From Sphaerisporangium album (lineage in GTDB: Bacteria; Actinomycetota; Actinomycetes; Streptosporangiales; Streptosporangiaceae): DNA of 53,732 nt. Positions 44,569 through 52,293 of this stretch are shown piece after piece. The notes beneath the pieces are model-generated. The model was not told the DNA's origin. It worked only from the letters and a program-made list of their open reading frames with translations, and made no database searches. Both the position numbers and the translations under genes were made by a program. The stretch is taken from contig NZ_QOIL01000036.1 in NCBI RefSeq assembly GCF_003323745.1, positions 1 through 53,732 on the forward strand. Reading direction: 5' to 3'. Numbering within the stretch: the first letter of the stretch is position 1; every line of letters begins with the position of its first letter.

Positions 44569-44747
44569 GCGTGTATCCCTTCCTGCCTCGGCCTGCGCGA
44601 TTCCGGGCCGCGCACTCCACGCCCGGCCGCCCGCCGCTTTCACGTCTTCTGTGACGTCCCATTATCCCGCCTCGCGAGCGCACATGGGTAACGATCTCCT
44701 CCCAGAATGCGTTGTCCAGGGCCCTTGCGCCGACCAAACTGGTCCGT

Positions 44748-45536
44748 GTGAACGCCCGTGCCGCCCTTTTCGATCTTTACGGAGATCACTTGCGGATTCG
44801 CGCCGGACGCGCGTCCGTGGCCGCGTTGGTCCGGCTGCTCGCCCCGCTCGACATCGCCGCGCCGGCCGTGCGGACCGCGATCTCACGGATGGTACGGCAG
44901 GAGTGGCTCAAGCCCGTCCGGCTCCCGCAGGGTCCTGGGTACGCGCTGACGCCGAAGAGCGTCCTGCGCCTGGACGAGAGCGCCGTGCGCATCTACCGCA
45001 CGGTGGCCACCGCGTGGTCCGGCCGCTGGCACGTCCTGGTCTTCGAGCCGGTCCGCGACCGGGCGAAGCGCGAGCGGCTGCGCGCCGACCTGACCTTCCT
45101 CGGGTACGCCTGCCTGTCGGAGACCACCTGGATCGGCCCCCGGGCCTCCCCGGAGCTCGCCGGGCTGCTGGAGGAGCAACGGGTGCGCGCCGACCGGTTC
45201 GAGAGCACCCTGGACGGCGACCCGCAGGAGTTGGTCGCCCGCGCCTGGGACCTGGGCGCGCTGGCGAGGGCCTATGACGCGTGGATGCTCCAGGCCATGG
45301 ATCTGGTCGGGGGGCTGCCATGCGACGCCCCCGACGACCGCGTGTTCGCCGCGCGTAGCAGACTGGTCCACGGATGGCGCAACTTCCTGTTCCGCGATCC
45401 GGGCCTCCCGCCTGAGCTGCTGCCGCCGGCCTGGCCCGGTGAGAAGGCCCGCGCCTTCTTCGAGCAGGAGGCCGCGCGGCTGCTGCCGGCGGCCGCCGCC
45501 TTCGTCGACCGCAACCTGGACAAGGGAGTCCACTGA
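44748..45536 (+). CDS. PaaX-family transcriptional regulator
   Basis: 262 residues from the GTG at 44748. The N-terminal winged helix (ARAALFDLYGDHLRIRAGRA, then LAPLDIAAPAVRTAISRMVR) and the middle domain with GRWHVLVFEPVRDRAKRERL and RLRADLTFLGYACLSETTWI are diagnostic of PaaX, the phenylacetyl-CoA-responsive repressor. The stop shares one base with the ATG of the enoyl-CoA hydratase gene. The whole phenylacetate operon is not here, so this regulator may control only its partner. No ribosome-binding site; CAAACT lies 7 bases before the GTG. Confidence 0.88.
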   Translation: MNARAALFDLYGDHLRIRAGRASVAALVRLLAPLDIAAPAVRTAISRMVRQEWLKPVRLPQGPGYALTPKSVLRLDESAVRIYRTVATAWSGRWHVLVFEPVRDRAKRERLRADLTFLGYACLSETTWIGPRASPELAGLLEEQRVRADRFESTLDGDPQELVARAWDLGALARAYDAWMLQAMDLVGGLPCDAPDDRVFAARSRLVHGWRNFLFRDPGLPPELLPPAWPGEKARAFFEQEAARLLPAAAAFVDRNLDKGVH

Positions 45537-46405
45537 TGGATCAGCCGGACACGCAGCCGGACACGAAGCCGGGTACGGCCTCCTCCACGCCGGAGGCGTC
45601 CCCGACGGCCGACGAGCACGGCCACGACCACGTCCTCTACGCGGTGCGGGACGGCGTCGCCACGGTCACGCTCAACCGCCCGGAGGCGATGAACGCGCTG
45701 ACCGTCCAGATGAAGGCGAGCCTGCTGGAGGCCCTCGAACGGGCCCGTGACGACGCCGCGGCGCGGGCCGTGCTGCTCACCGGGGCCGGGCGCGCCTTCT
45801 GCGCCGGGCAGGACCTTCAGGAGCACGCGGCCAACCTCGCGGCGGGCGTCGGCCTCGACAACACCGTGCGGGCGCACTACAACCCGATCGTCCTCACCAT
45901 CGCGGGCATGGGGAAGCCGGTCGTCGCGGCGGTCAACGGCGTCGCCGCGGGCGCGGGCGCCTCGCTGGCCTTCGCCTGCGACTTCCGGGTCGCCGCGGAC
46001 TCCGCGAAGTTCGCGATGGCCTTCGGCGCGATCGGCCTCGCGCCCGACTCCGGCGCGTCCTGGACGCTGCCGCGGCTGGTCGGCCCCGCCAAGGCGCGCG
46101 AACTGCTGCTGCTCGGCGACACGGTGGGCGCCAAGGAGGCGCTGGAGCTCGGCCTGGTCACCTCGGTCGCCCCGGGCGCCGAGCTCGGCGAGCGGGCCCG
46201 TGAGCTGGCCGTCCGGCTCGCGCAGGGGCCCACCCTGGCCTACGGGGCGATCAAGCAGGCCCTGGACTTCTCGGCGGCGCACCCGTTGGAGGACTCCCTG
46301 GAGGTCGAGGCCGACCTCCAGGACTTCTGCGCCAAGACCGACGACCACGCCGCCGCCACCCGCGCGTTCCTGGCCAAGCGGCACCCCGTCTTCGAAGGGC
46401 GCTGA
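45536..46405 (+). CDS. Enoyl-CoA hydratase/isomerase family protein (PaaG/PaaB-like)
   Basis: 289 residues of crotonase fold: VATVTLNRPEAMNALTVQMK, GAGRAFCAGQDLQEHA (CoA and oxyanion region), KPVVAAVNGVAAGAGASLAF and FGAIGLAPDSGASWTLPRLV. The Asp in LAPDSGASW and the lack of the second hydratase Glu resemble phenylacetate-pathway isomerases such as PaaG (oxepin-CoA forming) more than simple hydratases; this is inference. It follows the PaaX gene with a 1-base overlap, supporting an aromatic or acyl-CoA role. The first 30 residues (DTQPDTKPGTAS) are a nonconserved tail. Confidence 0.88.
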   Translation: MDQPDTQPDTKPGTASSTPEASPTADEHGHDHVLYAVRDGVATVTLNRPEAMNALTVQMKASLLEALERARDDAAARAVLLTGAGRAFCAGQDLQEHAANLAAGVGLDNTVRAHYNPIVLTIAGMGKPVVAAVNGVAAGAGASLAFACDFRVAADSAKFAMAFGAIGLAPDSGASWTLPRLVGPAKARELLLLGDTVGAKEALELGLVTSVAPGAELGERARELAVRLAQGPTLAYGAIKQALDFSAAHPLEDSLEVEADLQDFCAKTDDHAAATRAFLAKRHPVFEGR

Positions 46406-46426
46406 GCGGCGGCTGTGGGCCGGGGC

Positions 46427-46984
46427 TCAGACCGCCCTGGCGCGCACCCAGCAGTCGGCGACGTGGTCGTCGACCAGGCCGATCGCCTGCATCAGCGCGT
46501 ACGCCGTGGTCGGGCCGACGAACCGGAAGCCATGACGCTTGAGCTCCTTGGCCAGCGCCTTGGAGCCGGGCGTCACCGCGGGCACGTCCGCGAGCGTCTT
46601 CGGCGTCGGCGCGGCCGGGTCGGCGTACCGCCAGACCAGCTCGGACACCCCGCCAGGGACCTCGGCCGCGACCCGGGCGTTGGCGATGGCCGCCTCGATC
46701 TTCGCGCGGTTGCGGATGATGCCGGCGTCTGCCAGCAGGCGCTCGACGTCCGCCTCGCCGAACGCGGCCACCGCGGGGATCGAGAACCCGGCGAACGCGG
46801 CGCGGAAGTTCTCGCGCTTGCGCAGGATGGTCAGCCAGGACAGGCCGGACTGGAAGGCCTCCAGGGTCAGCCGCTCGAACACCAGGTCGTCGCCCCGGAC
46901 GGGACGGCCCCATTCTTCGTCGTGGTACCGGATGTAGTCGGGGGCGGAGGTCACCCAGCCGCACCGCACAAGCTCAGGGGTCAC
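46427..46984 (-). CDS. tag: DNA-3-methyladenine glycosylase I
   Basis: 185 residues, full length. TAG features: RCGWVTSAPDYIRYHDEEWG (Cys and His of the zinc snap; Tyr and Glu of the pocket), LTLEAFQSGLSWLTILRKRE, FVGPTTAYALMQAIGLVDDH and the last zinc ligands in DHVADCWV. It removes 3-methyladenine from DNA. With the ATL gene at 6.4 kb this is a second alkylation-repair gene in the window. M. tuberculosis tagA (Rv1210) is likewise between DUF3117 and a DivIVA-like gene. The gap to the next gene upstream is 97 bases. Confidence 0.95.
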   Translation of the reverse strand: MTPELVRCGWVTSAPDYIRYHDEEWGRPVRGDDLVFERLTLEAFQSGLSWLTILRKRENFRAAFAGFSIPAVAAFGEADVERLLADAGIIRNRAKIEAAIANARVAAEVPGGVSELVWRYADPAAPTPKTLADVPAVTPGSKALAKELKRHGFRFVGPTTAYALMQAIGLVDDHVADCWVRARAV

Positions 46985-47081
46985 GAAGTCCGAGGTTACA
47001 AGCTTCCGGCCGCCGCGCCGACCCGCCGCGGAGCCGTCCGGCGGGCGTGCGGCACGGCGTGCGGCTCCTCGCTCGCGACGG

Positions 47082-47855
47082 TCACGCGTCCTCGGGGCCG
47101 GGACGCTCGCCCGCCGCGCCGCCGTTGGACGCCGCGTGCTTCCCGGAGGACCCGCCGGGCGTCTCGAACGCGCCGCGCTCCTTGCCCGAGCCGTCCACGT
47201 TCTGGGCGTCGAAGGCGGAGGTGTCGAAGGGGCCGCGCTCCTTGGGGTCGAGCGCGTCGCGGTCGCCGACGGGGGCAGCCGACAGGGCCCGCTTCGGGGG
47301 CGGCTCGGTGGCGGCCTCGAACGGGCCGCGCTCCTCCGCCGAGGGCTCCGCCGAGAGGCCGCGCCGGCCCGTGCCGGACTCGGAGGGAGGCGTGGCGGAG
47401 ACGCCCTGCACGGGCGTGACCTGGCCGATCACGCCGAACAGCGCCTCGGCCGACTCGTGCTCGGCGATCGGCGGCCCGGGCTCGGGGGTGGCGATCGGCG
47501 CCCAGGAAGGCCGCGCGTACGACTCCTGGCGCGCCGCGATGCGCCCGGCGAGCAGCTCTTCGAGGCGCTGCTCCAGCACGGCGATGTGGGTGTCGCGCTG
47601 GCCGATGGCCGTCGCGGCCCGTTGCAGCGTCTCGTCCACCGTCTGGGTGTGGTAGCCGACCAGGCTGACCGGCAGGTGCAGGTCCATGAAGTCGGCGGCG
47701 GTGAGCTGCCCGGGCGCGGGAAGCTCCAGCGGCGGCACGTCGGGCGCGAACTCGACGAGCTCCCCGCCACGTCCCTGCGAGACCACCACCACACAGGAGA
47801 GAACGGCCAGCGCGGCGACGGCGAGTAGGACCAGCACATACGAATCGTGCCACAT
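47082..47855 (-). CDS. Membrane-anchored DivIVA-domain-like protein
   Basis: 257 residues from the ATG at 47855. One N-terminal TM helix (YVLVLLAVAALAVLSCVVVV) precedes a DivIVA-like segment, LTAADFMDLHLPVSLVGYHT and QTVDETLQRAATAIGQRDTH, with a short coiled coil IAVLEQRLEELLAGRI. The tail is disordered and contains three related acidic motifs: EERGPFEAA, KERGPFDTS and KERGAFETP. Rv1209 has the same gene position and layout. DivIVA proteins mark poles and septa, and the domain here is probably a scaffold (inference). The longer frame to 47993 has no ribosome-binding site. Confidence 0.78.
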   Translation of the reverse strand: MWHDSYVLVLLAVAALAVLSCVVVVSQGRGGELVEFAPDVPPLELPAPGQLTAADFMDLHLPVSLVGYHTQTVDETLQRAATAIGQRDTHIAVLEQRLEELLAGRIAARQESYARPSWAPIATPEPGPPIAEHESAEALFGVIGQVTPVQGVSATPPSESGTGRRGLSAEPSAEERGPFEAATEPPPKRALSAAPVGDRDALDPKERGPFDTSAFDAQNVDGSGKERGAFETPGGSSGKHAASNGGAAGERPGPEDA

Positions 47856-48019
47856 CGACCCCGACCGGCGCGCCTCGTTGCCGTGGACGAGCGATCGCAC
47901 GCCCGCACTACGACCAACCGGCCTCCCGGTCGCCCGATATCCCGATATGCCCGAGATATGGCGATCGACCAGGAGAGCCACCTCACCGGCCATGGGAGAA
48001 GCCGTGTGAGAATCGGCGT

Positions 48020-48304
48020 ATGGCTACCGTCCAGGTGATCGGCCCCATGGAGCCCCTCGATCCCACGTGGACGGAGGCGCGCTCGGCCGCCGAGGTGGAG
48101 CGCCACGCCGCCGCCGGTCGTACGGTCGCGGTCACCCTCTCCGGCGACGAGACCACCCAGATCGCCGCCGCCGCCGTCCTCGCCTGGCTGGGCGCGCGCG
48201 TCTTCCGCACCCCCTACCAAGCGCCGGTCCGCCAGGCGATCGACATGGCCGAATCCCTCGCGGGCAGACGCCCCCCGTCCCTCACCCGCCGCGGCCTGGC
48301 CTGA
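48020..48304 (+). CDS. Small protein resembling the C-terminal part of dihydropteroate synthase (FolP2-like)
   Basis: 94 residues. The C-terminal half, AAAAVLAWLGARVFRTPYQA followed by PVRQAIDMAESLAGRRPPSL and TRRGLA, reads like the final strand and helix of actinobacterial FolP (…RVHDVRAxRxALDM…IxGxRPPA). In that family the RVH motif binds sulfa/pABA; here it is RTP, so no catalysis is expected. The N-terminal 45 residues do not look like FolP. The folP2 gene (Rv1207) sits between the LOG and DivIVA-like genes in M. tuberculosis, the same place. It may be a shrunken or separately evolved domain. Confidence 0.6.
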   Translation: MATVQVIGPMEPLDPTWTEARSAAEVERHAAAGRTVAVTLSGDETTQIAAAAVLAWLGARVFRTPYQAPVRQAIDMAESLAGRRPPSLTRRGLA

Positions 48305-48354
48305 CGTCGCCCGGCCGGCGAACCGCGGCGACCACCCGTACCGCGCCGCCGGCC

Positions 48355-48942
48355 TCAACCGGTCGCGGACTCGCCGATCTCCTCGCCTGTGGGGGTCACG
48401 GGGTGGGCGGGTCGTTCCAGGTGGGTCAGGGCTTCTTCGACCGTCGTGGTCCAGGCGATGGCGTCGTAGACGTTGGGGCGGGTGAAGCCCTGGTCGTACA
48501 TGTCGTCGACGAGCCGGCGCAGAGCGCCGTACAGGCCCCACGGGTCGAGGATGACCAGGGGTTTGTCGTGCAGGGCCAGCACGCGGGCCGTCCAGATCTC
48601 GAACAGCTCCTCCAGCGTGCCGATGCCGCCGGGCAGGACGAGGAAGGCGTCGGAGCGCGCGTCCATGAGGCCTTTGCGCTCGCGCATGTCCCCCGTGATG
48701 ATCAGCTCGTCGGAGTCGGTGTCGGCGATCTCCAGGTCGACCAGGGCCTGCGGCATCACGCCGACCGTCCGCCCGCCCGCCGCGCGGGCCGCGCGGGTGA
48801 CCGCTCCCATGCAGGAGACGGTGGCGCCGCCGCTGACGAGCGTGTGCCCACGCCGGGCCAGCTCCGTGCCCACCTCGGCCGCGAGGTCGATGTACTTCTG
48901 GTCGATCTTCTGACTGGACGAGCAGAAGACGCAAATCGCCAT
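48355..48942 (-). CDS. LOG-family protein (cytokinin riboside 5'-monophosphate phosphoribohydrolase-like)
   Basis: 195 residues from the ATG at 48942. Rossmann-like LOG fold: MAICVFCSSSQKIDQKYIDL, LVSGGATVSCMGAVTRAARA, MRERKGLMDARSDAFLVLPG and the catalytic GGIGTLEELFEIW (PGGxGTxxE). LOG enzymes release free base from nucleoside 5'-monophosphates; Rv1205, in the same gene order, is such a homologue. A GTG two codons upstream (48948) may be used, because TAGGGT lies 7 bases before it and no ribosome-binding site is seen. Confidence 0.92.
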   Translation of the reverse strand: MAICVFCSSSQKIDQKYIDLAAEVGTELARRGHTLVSGGATVSCMGAVTRAARAAGGRTVGVMPQALVDLEIADTDSDELIITGDMRERKGLMDARSDAFLVLPGGIGTLEELFEIWTARVLALHDKPLVILDPWGLYGALRRLVDDMYDQGFTRPNVYDAIAWTTTVEEALTHLERPAHPVTPTGEEIGESATG

Positions 48943-48955
48943 CGTCACATCGGCA

Positions 48956-48961
48956 ACCCTA
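48956..48961 (-). promoter_or_regulatory. -10 box of a leaderless promoter (LOG gene)
   Basis: On the minus strand TAGGGT ends 7 bases before the GTG at 48948, with TATA just upstream of it. Confidence 0.4.
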
Positions 48962-49262
48962 TACAGATCGGCATCCCCTCCCCGGCCACCACCACAGCCG
49001 GCGCCCGCGACACCATGGCCGCCGGGCGCGGTCGCACCCGGTATTTTCCGAACCGTCCACCCGGCGACCACCGCCACGAACGGCGATCCGGCATTTCGAA
49101 GGTGACGGCCGCGTCCCGTTCATGCCTACGGCCCGTGGCCGCAATCCTCCGACGTTAGCGTCCGTGCCGGTCCCGGTGCCCCGTGTGGGCCAGGGACGCA
49201 GGACAGGTTCGCTGGACCCTGGCCGGCCACCGCGCCAGGGCCGGGCTCGCTCGGAGGTCTCT

Positions 49263-50558
49263 GTGCGTCTCACTCGTCGTCAAACCCTCGCCGGCCTCGG
49301 TGCCGCCGCCGTCGCCCCCCTCGTCGAGGGCACCGGCGCCCACGCCGCCACGCGGACCGGGTGGCCCTCCCTGCCGCCGCCGCGTTCCGGCGCCGCCGGG
49401 AACGAACGCTACTGGGCCCGGGTGGCTCGCGAGTACGACGTGTCCGACGACGTCGTCAACCTCGAGAACGGCTTCTTCGGCCCGATGCCGCGCGGGGTCG
49501 CGAAGTCCTACGAGCAGATGATCGAGCGCGTCAACGACCGCAACTCGTACTACCTCCGCACGACGTTCAACACCGATTTCGACGCGGTCGTCGCCCGGGT
49601 CGCCGAGACGGCGGGGGTGTCGCCGGAGGAGATCGCGCTCACCCGGGGGGCCACCGAGGCCCTGCAGACGCTGATCGCCGGGTACAACCGGCTTTCGCCC
49701 GGTGACACGGTCGTGTACTCCGACCTCGACTACGACTCGATGCAGTACACCATGAACTGGCTGCGCGACCGCCGCGGCGTGAACGTCGTGACGTTCGCGA
49801 TGCCGGAGCCCGCGAGCCGGCAGGCGATACTCGACGCGTACACGCGCGTGCTCGACGCCAACCCCAAGACGCGCCTGCTGCTGCTCACGCACCTGTCGCA
49901 CCGCACCGGCCTCGTGATCCCTGTTCCCCAGATCGCCGACCTCGCCCGCGCGCGCGGCGTCGACGTGATCGTCGACGCCGCCCACTCGTGGGGGCATCTC
50001 GACTTCTCCGTCCCCGGCCTGCGGTGCGATTTCGCGGGCTTCAACCTCCACAAGTGGATGGGCGCGCCGCTGGGCGTGGGGTTCCTGTACATCAAGAAGG
50101 ACCGGCTGGCCGACATCGATCCCGCGTACGCGGACCCCGGGACCGGCGTCCGCGCCCGGGTCCACACGGGAACGACCAACAGCGCGAACGTGCTCGCGGT
50201 CCCCGCGGCGCTCGACTTCCACGACTCGATCGGCCCGGCGAACAAGGAGGCCAGGCTCCGCTTCCTACGTGATCGGTGGGTCTCCCAGGTCCGCGGGCTC
50301 GACCGTCTGCAGATCCTGACCCCGGACGAGCCCGGCATGTACGGCGCCATCACGTCGTTCCGCCTTCGGGGGCGCACCAGCGCTGCCGACAACACCGCCA
50401 TCCAGACCTGGCTGCTGAAGCGGCACAACATCTTCACGGTGCGCCGCGGGGGCGTGGCGGCCGGGGACTGCATCCGGGTGACACCGGCGCTTTTCAGTTC
50501 CCCCGCACACTGCGACCGCCTGGCCGAGGCTCTGCACGAGCTCGTACGGACGTTCTGA
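49263..50558 (+). CDS. Tat-exported class V aminotransferase-family PLP enzyme
   Basis: 431 residues from the GTG at 49263, with GGAGG upstream. A twin-arginine signal (RLTRRQTLAGLGAAAVAPLV) precedes the fold: LENGFFGPMPRGV, RGATEALQTLIAGYNRLSPG, VDAAHSWGH and the PLP Lys in GFNLHKWMGAPLGVGFLYI (about 263). Isopenicillin-N-epimerase-like and cysteine-desulfurase-like members share this fold; the exact reaction is open. A Tat signal on a PLP enzyme is uncommon but occurs in actinomycetes and would let it fold with cofactor before export. A Tat-signal PhoX-like gene follows after 199 bases. Confidence 0.85.
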   Translation: MRLTRRQTLAGLGAAAVAPLVEGTGAHAATRTGWPSLPPPRSGAAGNERYWARVAREYDVSDDVVNLENGFFGPMPRGVAKSYEQMIERVNDRNSYYLRTTFNTDFDAVVARVAETAGVSPEEIALTRGATEALQTLIAGYNRLSPGDTVVYSDLDYDSMQYTMNWLRDRRGVNVVTFAMPEPASRQAILDAYTRVLDANPKTRLLLLTHLSHRTGLVIPVPQIADLARARGVDVIVDAAHSWGHLDFSVPGLRCDFAGFNLHKWMGAPLGVGFLYIKKDRLADIDPAYADPGTGVRARVHTGTTNSANVLAVPAALDFHDSIGPANKEARLRFLRDRWVSQVRGLDRLQILTPDEPGMYGAITSFRLRGRTSAADNTAIQTWLLKRHNIFTVRRGGVAAGDCIRVTPALFSSPAHCDRLAEALHELVRTF

Positions 50559-50658
50559 CCCCACGGCGGAGCCGCGCGTCCTCGCATCGGACGCGCGGCG
50601 CCCGGGCCGGCGGCCTACTCGTCCGGACGCTCGCCTCGGCGAAGAGGATTCCGAGCCG

Positions 50659-50703
50659 GCTCATCCAATGTTCATGAGGACGACACACTGACGCGCCTAA
50701 GAT
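50659..50703 (+). promoter_or_regulatory. Candidate PHO box and -10 upstream of the PhoX-like gene
   Basis: Two adjacent 11-base units, GCTCATCCAAT (50659) and GTTCATGAGGA (50670), each begin G(C/T)TCAT, like the GTTCA-type direct repeats bound by PhoP in Streptomyces. TAAGAT at 50698-50703 is a plausible -10, 18 bases after the second unit. Confidence 0.5.
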
Positions 50704-50757
50704 CGCCCGAACCGCGTGTTTACAGCTCATCCCGACCCCCAGTAAGGAGGTCCGACG

Positions 50758-51912
50758 ATGCGACGCCGTAATTTCCTGCGCGCCTCGGTGCTCGGTGCGA
50801 GCACTGTGGCGTTCACCGGGAGTCTCTGGCAGGACGCCTTCGCCGCGCCCGCCCAGAACGCCACCGGTCCCTACGGTCCCCTGCAGGCCGCCGACGCCAA
50901 CGGAATCCAACTACCCAGCGGTTTCACCAGCCAGGTCATCGCCAGATCCGGCCAGAGCGTGCCCGGCACGTCGTACACCTGGCACAGCGCGCCGGACGGC
51001 GGCGCCTGCTTCGCGGACGGCACGGGCTGGATCTACGTGTCGAACTCCGAGGTCAGCCCGAACGGCGGCGCCTCCGCGATCCGCTTCACCTCCACCGGCG
51101 CCGTCGCCTCGGCGTACTCCCTGCTGTCGGGCACCCGGCAGAACTGCGCCGGCGGGGCGACGCCCTGGAACACCTGGCTTTCCTGCGAGGAGGTCAGCCT
51201 CGGCTACGTCTACGAGACCTACCCGTTCGGCGGCGCGGCCGTGCGGCGCCCCGCGATGGGCGCCTTCAAGCACGAGGCCGCCGCCGCCGACCCCGTCCGC
51301 AAGGTGATCTACCTCACCGAGGACGAGACCAACGGCCGGTTCTACCGCTTCATCCCGACCACGTGGGGAAACCTGTCGTCCGGCACCCTCCAGGTCCTCG
51401 TCGCGGGCTCGGCCACCTCGGGCTCGTTCAGCTGGGCCAACGTCCCCGACCCCGACGGCTCGCCGACGGCGACGCGCAGCCAGGTGTCCGGTTCCAAGGC
51501 GTTCAACGGCGGCGAGGGCTGCTACTACGCCAACGACACGGTGTGGTTCACCACCAAGGGCGACAACCGCGTCTGGCAGGTCAACCTGGGCAACAACACC
51601 TATGAGCTCGCCTACGACGACAACCTGGTCAACCCCGGCCCCGCGCCGCTGACCGGCGTGGACAACATCACCGGCTCCACCTTCGGCGACCTCTACGTCG
51701 CCGAGGACGGCGGCAACATGGAGATCTGCGTCATCACGCCGGACGACAAGATCTCGGCGTTCCTCCGGATCAACGGACAGAGCGCCTCCGAGATCACCGG
51801 CCCCGCCTTCAACCCCGCCGGCAACCGCCTCTACTTCTCCTCCCAGCGCGGCACCTCCGGCTCCTCCTCCGGAGGCATCACCTACTGCGTGACCGGCCCC
51901 TTCCGCACCTGA
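50758..51912 (+). CDS. PhoX-like (DUF839) Tat-exported protein
   Basis: 384 residues. The N-terminus MRRRNFLRASVLGASTVAFT is a Tat signal. The rest is a beta-propeller: LPSGFTSQVIARSGQ, TWHSAPDGGACF, AFKHEAAAADPVRKVIYLTE with DETNGRFYRFIP, AFNGGEGCYYAND, and GSTFGDLYVAEDGGN. These are the PhoX/DUF839 hallmarks, whose acidic residues bind Fe and Ca in alkaline phosphatase PhoX. It is shorter than most PhoX, so phosphatase activity is probable but not certain. A strong AAGGAGG precedes the ATG and a PHO-like box lies upstream. Confidence 0.87.
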   Translation: MRRRNFLRASVLGASTVAFTGSLWQDAFAAPAQNATGPYGPLQAADANGIQLPSGFTSQVIARSGQSVPGTSYTWHSAPDGGACFADGTGWIYVSNSEVSPNGGASAIRFTSTGAVASAYSLLSGTRQNCAGGATPWNTWLSCEEVSLGYVYETYPFGGAAVRRPAMGAFKHEAAAADPVRKVIYLTEDETNGRFYRFIPTTWGNLSSGTLQVLVAGSATSGSFSWANVPDPDGSPTATRSQVSGSKAFNGGEGCYYANDTVWFTTKGDNRVWQVNLGNNTYELAYDDNLVNPGPAPLTGVDNITGSTFGDLYVAEDGGNMEICVITPDDKISAFLRINGQSASEITGPAFNPAGNRLYFSSQRGTSGSSSGGITYCVTGPFRT

Positions 51913-51955
51913 TCCCGGACGCGGCGCCCGGTGCCCCCGGGTGTCGCGGGCTGAC

Positions 51956-51981
51956 GCCGGCCGTCGTTCACGACGGCCGGC
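51956..51981. terminator. Strong hairpin terminator after the PhoX-like gene
   Basis: GCCGGCCGTCG pairs perfectly with CGACGGCCGGC around TTCA, 43 bases after the stop. The stem contains the last codons and stop of the minus-strand hydrolase remnant, so it may have served both genes. Confidence 0.75.
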
Positions 51982-52293
51982 GACCGGGCCCGCCCGCACG
52001 GGCCTCCAGGACCTCCCGCACCGCGTCCAGAACGAGGCGCGGCTCGGCGTACTGCACGTAGTGCTCGGGGGACTTCACCACCACGAGCCGGCCCCCGGTC
52101 GAGAGGGCGGCGAGGCTCCGGTAGCGGTCGAGCGCCGGCGCCGGGTGTCCCCCGGCCGCGATCACCACCGTGGGCAGGTCTCCCCACGCCCGCGGATGTA
52201 CGGTGGCGCTCACCTCGGCCGCGCTGTCCAGCTCGGCTCCCCGCTGACGGAGCCTGTGCCAGTAGTGTCCGAGGTCCTGGAGCTCGGATCCGC
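51968..52293 (-). pseudogene. 3' remnant of an alpha/beta hydrolase gene
   Basis: The minus-strand frame encodes the C-terminal part of an alpha/beta hydrolase: WGDLPTVVIAAGGHPAPALD, LAALSTGGRLVVVKSPEHYV (the catalytic His) and LVLDAVREVLEA, ending at a TGA in the terminator. The frame can be read back to about 52290 (LGHYWHRLRQRGAELDSAAE) and then runs into the coupling-ATPase remnant in another frame. The nucleophile half is missing, so the gene was cut by the insertion or deletion that brought in the mobile remnant. Junction position is approximate. Confidence 0.65.

Noticed and set aside
45536..46405. Complete phenylacetate catabolic operon
   Set aside because: Only a PaaX regulator and one crotonase-family gene are present; neighbours are repair and unknown genes.
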